Below are positions 7,701 to 12,949 of a DNA stretch of 12,949 nt, piece after piece. The stretch comes from a bacterium (GTDB lineage: Bacteria > Verrucomicrobiota > Verrucomicrobiae > Limisphaerales > J093), in contig JAKCAB010000297.1 in NCBI GenBank assembly GCA_021839785.1, forward strand, positions 1-12,949, given 5' to 3'. Under the pieces are notes generated by a model, which had not been told where the DNA came from, ran no database searches, and was given only the letters and a program-made list of their open reading frames with translations. Position 1 is the stretch's first letter; each line of letters begins with the position of its first letter. Position numbers and translations under genes: made by a program.

Positions 7701-8743
7701 ATGCCGTGGTCGCGGTGAACGCTTTGCTAGGCCAAACCAACCGGGTGGCGTTCACGAGTCGTGCCACGCACGATCCCACCACCGAGTCGAGCGCGCAGGT
7801 CGATGCTTTTTTCACTCATTTCCTGGGCGGGGCGCGAACCCGCGTCGCCATCGCCGATGGCCGCTGGCAACTGAATGGCGAAGTCACCTATCGCGGCGCA
7901 CCCGCCGAAGGCCTGTTGCTCAACGTGCGGATGGTCAACGCGGTGTTCGAGGATCGGCGGCGGCGCGATTTCGACCCGGACGCGAACACCGCGGCGTTCG
8001 TCGCGCGCATCCCCGACTACGTCGCTCACGGTGTCCGGGCGTTTACTCTGAATTTGCAGGGCGGCATGCCGGGTTACGAGGGCGCCGAGAACTCGGCTTT
8101 TGTGGCCGACGGCTCGCTGCGCGAAAGTTATCTGCGTCGCGTCCGGCGGGTCATCGAAGCCAGCGATCGGCAGGGCGCGGTGGTGATTCTCGGTTGTTTC
8201 TACCAACGCCAAGATCAGGTCTTGGCGGACGCAAACGCGGTGCGCACCGGCGTCGTCAACGTCGCGCGGTGGATTCGCGATTCGGGTTTTCGAAACGTGG
8301 TCCTCGAAATCGCGAACGAGTTCCCGCACGGCGGATTCGATCGCGCGATCATCAAAACGCCGGCCGGGGAGGCCGAGTTGATCCGGCTCGCGAAACAGAC
8401 CGCTCCGGGGCTGTTGGTTTCCAGCAGCGGCGTCGGCAACGGTCGGCTTGACGATCCGGCGGCGGAGGCGGCCGACTTCATTTTGGTCCACTTCAACGAC
8501 ACCAAGGTGGCGGACATTCCGGCGCGGATCGCGGCGCTGCGTCGCTTCGGCAAGCCGATTGTGTGCAACGAGGACGACAAGACCGGCGAGGCCGGCGCTC
8601 AAGCCTTGGAAGCCTGCGTGGCCAGCGGCGCGTCCTGGGGCTTCATGGCCGAAAAGGTCAATCAGGCCTTTCCGTTCCGGTTTGGTGGCGCGGCGGACGA
8701 TCCGCCGGTGTACGCTGCCTTTGCGAGGTGTGCGGGTAAGTGA
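4742..8743 (+). CDS. Secreted four-domain hydrolase fusion (GH-like / serine hydrolase / alpha-beta hydrolase / GH-like)
   Basis: About 1333 residues from the GTG at 4742. The first 28 residues form a signal peptide (KTHRPPGPLK, a hydrophobic core, ending GNARA). The frame is open back to 4520, but that part runs through a hairpin repeat, so GTG 4742 is preferred; no good ribosome binding site is visible. Domain 1 (about 30-330) is a clan-A glycosidase-like barrel with LDLANERN (N167-E168) and LYQEP (E262) as candidate catalytic glutamates. Domain 2 (about 340-675) is class-C beta-lactamase-like with SAVK (S399, K402), YND (470-472) and HGG (633-635). Domain 3 (about 690-1030) is an alpha/beta hydrolase with GHSYGG (S882), D978 and H1010. 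Domain 4 (about 1031-1333) is another barrel-like unit with IANEF (N1192-E1193) and CNEDDK (E1277). The frame is uninterrupted. The chain probably acts on glycosides or esters outside the cytoplasm; substrates are unknown. Confidence 0.83.
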   Translation: MKTHRPPGPLKSLAWLLVALAVAGNARATELGIDKTAFTLDGRPTFLLGASYYGALGAPENFIRRDLDDLQHHGFNWIRVWATWTAFTNDVSAVDSEGRAREPFLGKLAWLVGECDRRGLVVDVTLTRGDGPAGLSHLATFPAHQRAVETLVTALKSRRNWYLDLANERNIRDARFVSVDELRRLRDTVKRLDPARLVTASHAGGDLAEQDVRRYLIEARLDFLAPHRPRERGSAAQTEAKTKEALAWMQSAGRTVPILYQEPFRRGYGAWQPGAAEFATDLAGARQGGAAGWCWHNGDTRGAPGNEPRRSFDLRQRRLFDQLDDEERRFLASLPSPTSAALRDPDHGPWPTATPAEVGLDAAALRDYSDYVGGRGCVVRHGKLVYSWGDITRAEDVASAVKPFFSFFLFKALEDGRIPSLDEKVVRWEPRLADLNPTLANKDIAITWRHMANQISCYGLAERPGTAFCYNDWQMALFADLLFNRVYGVAWASVDAKVLHPMLTDLLGFEDHPSLIAFGTGDRPGRLAISPRDFARFGQLFLQRGRWGERQILRADLAVMAVTSPLPASLPRAGKVAAEMIPGQRTLGSREIPDNQTEHFGSYSWLWWVNGVERSGQRHWPDAPADLFAALGHGGIRGLAVMPGLDLIVSWNDGQTDNPAKENEAYRRLMRAVQRGTQSNATSTASPALPANLRAAFSPPREFAGDLGKYGAVLRFADGRPVKTAADWTERRAEIRKYWEKTLGPWPPLIAEPGWEILRSERRENFTQQRVRVEIAPAQSAEGWLLTPDGSGPFPAVLVPFYEPETSIGLGKPGRDFAYRLAKLGFVSLAIGSPGGDAWKPVTGGATCQPLSFLAYVAANCANAFANLPSVDPARLGVVGHSYGGKWALFAGALCDRFAAVVVSDPGIVWDETRPNVNYWEPWYLGRDPAVQRKPGVPTADNPRTGAYRELFEAGHDLPELLALIAPRPLLVSGGSEDPPARWRALNAVVAVNALLGQTNRVAFTSRATHDPTTESSAQVDAFFTHFLGGARTRVAIADGRWQLNGEVTYRGAPAEGLLLNVRMVNAVFEDRRRRDFDPDANTAAFVARIPDYVAHGVRAFTLNLQGGMPGYEGAENSAFVADGSLRESYLRRVRRVIEASDRQGAVVILGCFYQRQDQVLADANAVRTGVVNVARWIRDSGFRNVVLEIANEFPHGGFDRAIIKTPAGEAELIRLAKQTAPGLLVSSSGVGNGRLDDPAAEAADFILVHFNDTKVADIPARIAALRRFGKPIVCNEDDKTGEAGAQALEACVASGASWGFMAEKVNQAFPFRFGGAADDPPVYAAFARCAGK

Positions 8744-8766
8744 ATCCGCGGGCGCAACCGGAGTCG

Positions 8767-8786
8767 TCCCGCCTCAGCGAGCGGGA
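8767..8786. terminator. Hairpin at the convergent gene junction
   Basis: TCCCGC (8767-8772) pairs with GCGGGA (8781-8786) around an 8-nt loop. It lies between the fusion gene's stop at 8743 and the end of the minus-strand serine hydrolase, overlapping that stop codon. The only gap between the converging genes is 30 bp. There is no T-run on either strand, so termination here would be weak or Rho-assisted. Confidence 0.25.
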
Positions 8787-9997
8787 GAGGAACGAGTGCC
8801 GCTGGTTTCGCTGTCTGACCGACGGTGGTTTTGCCAGTCGATCAGGGCGGCAACGGCTTCGTCGGTTGCCGCGAAGGCGTCCAAGCCTTGGTTGGCGCAA
8901 ACCAGCACGGCGAAATCGCGCTCCGGCGCCAGCCAGGCATTGGCATAATACATGGTATTGCAGCCGCAATGATTCAGCACCGTGCCACCACCCCACGCGC
9001 GCTCGACCGCCAGCCAGCCCAGCGCGTAATCGCCACCGAACGTCGGCTTGGCCAACGCTTGATAGCTCTCCGGCTTGAGCAACCCCGGCTCGCCGCGCAG
9101 ACCGCGCAGTTGGTCGGCAATGAACTTCGCCCAATCCGGGAGCGGGCAATGCACGGTGCCGGCCGGCCCGATTACGGGCGGATTGTCCACGGCGGGACCG
9201 TGGTCTTTGACCGGCTTCCCGCCGCTGAGGTGACCCCACGGCTGGTCGATCTCGCCAGGCGCACCCAGGCCGCCAAAGCCCGCGCTGGTCATCTTCAGCG
9301 GTGCGAAAATCTCTTTCCGCATCAGTTCCTCCCAAGACCGGTCAGTCACGCGTTCGATCATCGCGCCGGCGATGACGTAGCCGAGGTTCGAGTAAAGATA
9401 GGCGCTGCCGGGGGCGGAGCGTGGTTTTCGCGAAAGGCCTTCTTTGACGGCTTCGAGGCGTTGTTCCTGAAGGGTTCCCCGGCGGGCGATCCGCGCCCAA
9501 TTCAGGTTCGGAACCACTCCGGCGCGGTGCGCGAGCAGGTGCCGCAGCGTGACCGCTTTGAAGTCGGGGTGGAAGTCCGGCGCCAAATCGGGAAACACCT
9601 CCGTCACGGTGGAGTCCCATCTGAGTTTGCCGCGTTCGACGAGGAGGGCGGCCAGCGTCGCGGTCATCGCCTTGGTGTCGGAGCCGAGGTGCCAGAGGTC
9701 GTTGGTGGTGACCGGCACGTCGGTGCCGCGCTTGCGGACGCCGACCGCGCCCAGCACTTGCAGGCCCTGGCTGGTGACGACCGCCCCGGCCATCGCTGGG
9801 AGGTCGCGCCGCTGACAAATCGGGGCGAGGAGATCCGTGACGGCCGGCTCGCCGGAGACCGGGCAGGTTGGCCCGCTCTTGGGGGCGGATTCGGCTTCGC
9901 CCGAAACGCCTTTCAAAGTTCCCAGCAACAAACCGAGTCCAACCAGAAACCAACCGGAGGCCGGCCGCAGATCCCAACCCCAAGCCACGCTTTGCAT
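8774..9997 (-). CDS. Exported serine hydrolase, class C beta-lactamase/PBP-like
   Basis: A 407-residue protein of the beta-lactamase-related serine hydrolase family (class C beta-lactamases, DD-peptidases and esterases share this fold). All three signature motifs are present: SDTK (S106, K109), YSN (Y202-N204) and HCG (343-345) in place of the KTG of true penicillin-binding enzymes. The N-terminus has a hydrophobic segment (about 16-28, GWFLVGLGLLLGT) acting as signal peptide or anchor. The reading frame extends upstream to 10228, but that part overlaps the preceding gene and has no leader; ATG 9997 leaves a 74-bp gap. No Shine-Dalgarno is obvious. The HxG third motif and the lack of extra domains make an esterase or peptidase role more likely than antibiotic resistance. 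The physiological substrate is unknown. It converges with the fusion gene, whose second domain has the same fold. Confidence 0.88.
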   Translation of the reverse strand: MQSVAWGWDLRPASGWFLVGLGLLLGTLKGVSGEAESAPKSGPTCPVSGEPAVTDLLAPICQRRDLPAMAGAVVTSQGLQVLGAVGVRKRGTDVPVTTNDLWHLGSDTKAMTATLAALLVERGKLRWDSTVTEVFPDLAPDFHPDFKAVTLRHLLAHRAGVVPNLNWARIARRGTLQEQRLEAVKEGLSRKPRSAPGSAYLYSNLGYVIAGAMIERVTDRSWEELMRKEIFAPLKMTSAGFGGLGAPGEIDQPWGHLSGGKPVKDHGPAVDNPPVIGPAGTVHCPLPDWAKFIADQLRGLRGEPGLLKPESYQALAKPTFGGDYALGWLAVERAWGGGTVLNHCGCNTMYYANAWLAPERDFAVLVCANQGLDAFAATDEAVAALIDWQNHRRSDSETSGTRSSPAR

Positions 9998-10071
9998 GGC
10001 GTCAGAATGAAGCCGGATCGCGGAGGCGGCAACTCCAGCGCCGGATTGGGCGGGCGACGTGGTCTGGTGCG

Positions 10072-11229
10072 TCAGCCGCCCACCCAGATCAAGATGATCA
10101 GATCCAGCACGAACAACAGGACGATGGTCAGTTCCAGGATGAGCATCCAGCGGTTGTTCTGGTCCTGCTTCAGCATCTCGTAGAGGTCGGCGAGCGTCTT
10201 GAGTTTCTCGTCGATGGTCCGGTGCCAATCCGCCAGGTGAAACCGCTCCGCGACGGTGGTGTAGATGCGCGCGAGGTGCCAGTCGCCGAAAAACTTCGTG
10301 ATGTTCGACAACTCGTCGCTGAACCGGGCCAGGTCGATGCGAATTTCCTGAACCTCCCGCAGTACTTCACCGCGCCGGCGTTGGCGCGGCGACGCCAGAT
10401 CGCGGTACGACCGGTCCAGCGCGTCGTCGAGCAGGCGGTCGTAAGCCTCCAGTTCGGTAAGCTGGAGGTTCGCCAGTTCCATGATGTAAAGCGTTTCGTC
10501 GAAGTGCCCCGGCTCGTCCACCAGCAACGCCGCGTCCCAGTCGATCACCACCAAGTCGTGCTGGTAGTAGCTCAGGAAGCGGCCGGTGGACTCGTCGGCT
10601 TCCTGCCGGGAGAGGAAACCCGGATCGTCCTCCTGGGTCAGCAACGAAGCCACCTGCCGCCGGTGGGCCTGAAGCCATTGCTCGGCGCTCGTCGGCGTGC
10701 CGTCCCGGCCGGTCATCGGCGCCGCCAGGCAAAATACAGTGTAGGCCTCGTCCTCGGCCAGTTGGCTCACCGGGCGGCCCAGGCAGGGCCGGAGCTGGTT
10801 CAGCACGTCCTCCGCGAGCCGGCGGACTTCGTCGTGCAGGACGCCGTTGTTGAATCGCAAGTCGTGGTAGGCCACCAGGTCATCGACGTGGTCCACCGCA
10901 AACGGCACGCGCACGGTGATGCTGATCGCGCCGACCGAGAGAATCTTCACGCCGCGCTCGACCCGCACCGGCCCGTGCGGTCCGAGGCGCTCGGCCGGCG
11001 GCAGGCGGACCATGCGGGGTTTGTAAAACAGCAGGCGGCGCGGACTGCGTTTGCTGGCGTCCACCCCGAATTCCGCCACCGGCTGCCCCAACAAGTCGCC
11101 TTGCGGCTGCTGGCGCATCTCGTAGCCGAGGTCGTAGGCGTAAATGTAAACCACCTCGCCCCGGTACCGCGGGCGGCCTCCGGAAGCGGCAACGACCGAG
11201 CTTGGAATTGGCGTGACCAGAGCTTGCAT
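10072..11229 (-). CDS. RMD1/DUF155-like protein with C-terminal membrane anchor
   Basis: A 385-residue protein with no signal peptide and one C-terminal hydrophobic segment (about 362-383), preceded by a long helical, charged region (about 245-360). The N-terminal strand-rich part contains VVYIYAYDLGYEM (26-38). The tail (FFGDWHLARIYTTVAERF at 313-330, then a Lys/Leu-rich helix and RWMLILELTIVLLFVLDLI) has the layout of the RMD1/YagE (DUF155) family: a soluble domain, coiled helices and a short terminal anchor facing the cytoplasm. This is recognition from memory, not a search; the family's biochemical role in bacteria is unclear. ATG 11229 is chosen because AGGA lies 6 nt upstream, whereas the longer TTG start has no such site. 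It lies 134 bp downstream of the prepilin peptidase gene and 74 bp upstream of the serine hydrolase gene, same strand. Confidence 0.65.
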   Translation of the reverse strand: MQALVTPIPSSVVAASGGRPRYRGEVVYIYAYDLGYEMRQQPQGDLLGQPVAEFGVDASKRSPRRLLFYKPRMVRLPPAERLGPHGPVRVERGVKILSVGAISITVRVPFAVDHVDDLVAYHDLRFNNGVLHDEVRRLAEDVLNQLRPCLGRPVSQLAEDEAYTVFCLAAPMTGRDGTPTSAEQWLQAHRRQVASLLTQEDDPGFLSRQEADESTGRFLSYYQHDLVVIDWDAALLVDEPGHFDETLYIMELANLQLTELEAYDRLLDDALDRSYRDLASPRQRRRGEVLREVQEIRIDLARFSDELSNITKFFGDWHLARIYTTVAERFHLADWHRTIDEKLKTLADLYEMLKQDQNNRWMLILELTIVLLFVLDLIILIWVGG

Positions 11230-11320
11230 GGCGATTCCTGAACGAAACTTAGGCCCGCCCCGGGGCCAGTCCAACGGAAAGACGCGCGGGCCGGGGCAGC
11301 GTCGGGTGTCGGCCTCCGGC

Positions 11321-11356
11321 GCCTGTCTTCATTCCGCGTCAGCGGCGCGGACAGGC
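11321..11356 (-). terminator. Two-tier hairpin just after the prepilin peptidase stop
   Basis: GCCTGTC (11321-11327) pairs with GACAGGC (11350-11356), and CCGC (11334-11337) pairs with GCGG (11342-11345) inside it. On the minus strand it begins 8 nt after the TAA ending at 11364. No T-tract follows, so it may attenuate or stabilise rather than terminate. A further palindrome GCCCCGGGGC lies at 11257-11266. Confidence 0.3.
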
Positions 11357-11363
11357 TCCCGCT

Positions 11364-12485
11364 TTACCGTCCCAACCACCAATGGAGGATTTGCGGGCCG
11401 GCGAAAACCCACAGCGCCGCCGCCCCCGCAATGAACGGCCCGTAAGGCATCGGCGCGGAGCGCGTGTGGCGTCGCAGGGCGATCATCGTCAGGCCCACCA
11501 CCGAACCTACCAGCGCGCTCGCCATCAAGATGAACAGGACCGCCTGCCAGCCGAAGAACGCGCCGATCGCCGCCATGAATTTCACGTCGCCCTGGCCCAT
11601 GACCTCGCGCGGTAACACCAGCCGGTCGGCCACGACCTCGAAGCCAGCCAGTTCGCCGAACGCAAACTCGTCCGGGCCGATGGTCACGCGCTCTTTGGTG
11701 ACCGCCACCTCGACGTCGCGGTAGCAGCGGTCCACCATTTCCACCGTGCGCGCAGTCAGGCGGATGGTGTCGGTGCGGCGGTACAACACTTCCTCGTACG
11801 GCAATTCGTGGTCGGGCAGCACCAGGCTGGCCTCGGCGAAATAGACCGTCGTTCCCGGCGCTAAGACCACCGCGTGGCGGCCGAACAACAGCTTGCCCAG
11901 GCGCACCACGCCGTAGATCAGACCGCCGCCCACGAGCGCGCCGAGGAACGAGCGTTGCAGCGCTTCCACCGGCGTGTCGGCCTGGTGCAGCGCCGGCACC
12001 AGGAAAGAGGCGAGCACGCCCACCGCGACGCCACCGATCGTGATTTGGTCGGGGATGATGAAGTGTTCCCAGTCGATCTGCGTCGCCACGAGCAGACCCG
12101 AGAGCGCCACGCCATTCACCAGCGCGAGCGCGACCGAGTCGTGACCGAACACCAGCCAGCACGCCAGGAACAGCAGCGCGGTGAGCAGTTCCACCACGAA
12201 GTACCGCGCGGCGATGGCGCCGCCGCAAAACGCGCAGCGCCCGCGCAGCCAGAGCCAGCTCACCAGCGGCAGATTCAGCCGCCACGGAATGGCCCGGCCG
12301 CAGTGCGGGCAATGCGAGCCGGGCCGCAGCACACTTTCCTCGCGCGGCAGGCGATGGATGCAGACGTTGAGGAAACTCCCGACGATGGCGCCGAGGCAAA
12401 AGCTCACGACCGACCAGAAATGGAACGGCACCATGCCCCAGCTCTGGGCGTCGAAAAGGTCGGCGGCGAGCATGGTGAGTTTCAA
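11364..12485 (-). CDS. pilD: Prepilin peptidase (type IV leader peptidase, A24) with extra inserted domain
   Basis: A membrane aspartic protease that cleaves, and usually N-methylates, type IV pilin or type II secretion pseudopilin leaders. The N-terminal methylase-type region has GSFLNVCIHRLP (36-47) and two zinc-type cysteine pairs, CPHC (59-62) and CAFC (84-87). The catalytic aspartates are D138 in IDWEHFIIPD and D300 in MGQGDVKF. Several hydrophobic helices flank these. At 373 residues it is clearly longer than the usual 230-290; the excess is about 90 soluble residues (about 203-294) inserted between LLFGR and REVMGQGD. The start is TTG 12485, whose TTGA overlaps the TGA of aroE, or ATG 12473; neither has a clear ribosome binding site, and translational coupling to aroE is likely. 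No pilin genes are in this window. Confidence 0.93.
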   Translation of the reverse strand: MKLTMLAADLFDAQSWGMVPFHFWSVVSFCLGAIVGSFLNVCIHRLPREESVLRPGSHCPHCGRAIPWRLNLPLVSWLWLRGRCAFCGGAIAARYFVVELLTALLFLACWLVFGHDSVALALVNGVALSGLLVATQIDWEHFIIPDQITIGGVAVGVLASFLVPALHQADTPVEALQRSFLGALVGGGLIYGVVRLGKLLFGRHAVVLAPGTTVYFAEASLVLPDHELPYEEVLYRRTDTIRLTARTVEMVDRCYRDVEVAVTKERVTIGPDEFAFGELAGFEVVADRLVLPREVMGQGDVKFMAAIGAFFGWQAVLFILMASALVGSVVGLTMIALRRHTRSAPMPYGPFIAGAAALWVFAGPQILHWWLGR

Positions 12486-12949
12486 GGCGAACCGTACACG
12501 GCTGTGCGCAGCGCGGCGCGCATCACCGCCACCGGGGCGGGCCGGCCGCTCCAGATTTCCAGCGCCTTCGCGCCTTGGTACAACAACATCCCCAGGCCAT
12601 TAGCAACGCGGCAACCGGCCGCCCGCGCCGCGGCGAGCAACGGCGTTTCGGCGGGGCGATAGATCATGTCGTACACCGCCCGCGCCTGGCGGAGACTGAA
12701 CGCCTGGCCATCGAACGGCAGCGCGTCGCCCGGTTTGAGGCCTAGCGACGTGGCGTTCAAGGCGAGATCCACTTCGCCGCGCGGATACCCGACCGCGACT
12801 TTCACGACGGGGAAACGCTCGCCGATTTCGCGCGCGACGCTTTCCGCTTTGCTGGCGGTGCGGTTCACCAGAAAGAGTTCGGCCGCGCCTTCGCTGGCCA
12901 CCTTCAACGCCGCGGTCCGCCCCGCCCCGCCCGCGCCGAGCAAAAGCAC
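12482..12949 (-). CDS. aroE: Shikimate dehydrogenase, C-terminal part (cut by window edge)
   Basis: The last 155 residues of a shikimate 5-dehydrogenase, which reduces 3-dehydroshikimate with NADPH in aromatic amino acid synthesis in the cytoplasm. The visible part is the nucleotide-binding Rossmann half: LLLGAGGAGR, then LVNRT, the conserved NATSLGL, and the C-terminal signature with YRPAETPLLAAA, GLGMLLYQGA and EIWSGR. The N-terminal substrate-binding domain, normally about 120-130 residues, lies beyond position 12949. The codon at the edge is GTG within the Rossmann strand and not the true start. The TGA stop (12484-12482) overlaps the TTG start of the prepilin peptidase gene, so the two are very likely cotranscribed. 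Confidence 0.94.
   Translation of the reverse strand: MLLLGAGGAGRTAALKVASEGAAELFLVNRTASKAESVAREIGERFPVVKVAVGYPRGEVDLALNATSLGLKPGDALPFDGQAFSLRQARAVYDMIYRPAETPLLAAARAAGCRVANGLGMLLYQGAKALEIWSGRPAPVAVMRAALRTAVYGSP

Noticed and set aside
8774..9997. Antibiotic resistance beta-lactamase
   Set aside because: The SxxK/YxN/HxG pattern is shared by many esterases and peptidases of this fold, and nothing specific to true AmpC enzymes was recognised.
8825..11241. Long plus-strand open frames opposite the minus-strand serine hydrolase and DUF155-like genes
   Set aside because: They are shadows of GC-rich coding DNA. The minus-strand frames carry the SxxK, YxN and HxG motifs and a proper membrane anchor.

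Overview
The window is high-GC chromosomal DNA that looks like a member of the Verrucomicrobiota or a close PVC relative, possibly Limisphaerales/Pedosphaera-like. This is inferred from the style of the genes: Tat-type leaders on a sugar-isomerase-like TIM barrel and on an acetyl-xylan-esterase-like hydrolase, a very large secreted multi-hydrolase fusion, a long prepilin peptidase, weak or absent Shine-Dalgarno sequences, and intergenic DNA full of short palindromic repeats. No rRNA, tRNA, CRISPR array, integrase or transposase gene was seen.

Layout. Positions 1-1230 hold no intact gene that I can support. They carry a decayed C-terminal gene fragment (minus strand, about 155-359), a perfect 9-bp tandem repeat (633-704), four copies of a dispersed palindromic motif and an inverted-repeat element (about 946-1071). 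A plausible sigma70-like promoter follows at 1186-1213. Three plus-strand genes come next: a Tat-exported xylose-isomerase-like TIM-barrel protein (1231-2211), a Tat-exported two-domain alpha/beta hydrolase resembling acetyl xylan esterases (2442-4523), and a secreted protein of about 1333 residues (4742-8743). The gaps between them hold a tandem hairpin (2232-2271) and a nested hairpin repeat (4617-4713).

The minus strand, read right to left, carries the C-terminal half of aroE (shikimate dehydrogenase, cut by the window edge), a prepilin peptidase with an extra domain of about 90 residues (overlapping aroE by the TTGA junction), a C-terminally membrane-anchored protein resembling the RMD1/DUF155 family, and an exported serine beta-lactamase-like hydrolase. 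The two gene sets converge at 8743/8774.

How they may work together. The three plus-strand products all carry export signals and are all hydrolase or isomerase types, so they plausibly form a small glycan or glycoside processing locus. The most striking object is the large fusion: a clan-A glycosidase-like barrel, a class-C beta-lactamase-like serine hydrolase, an alpha/beta hydrolase and a second clan-A-like barrel on one chain, each with recognisable candidate catalytic residues. The minus-strand genes look like housekeeping (aroE), surface or pilus biogenesis (pilD) and accessory membrane or periplasmic functions. Nothing in the sequence links them to the plus-strand locus except position.
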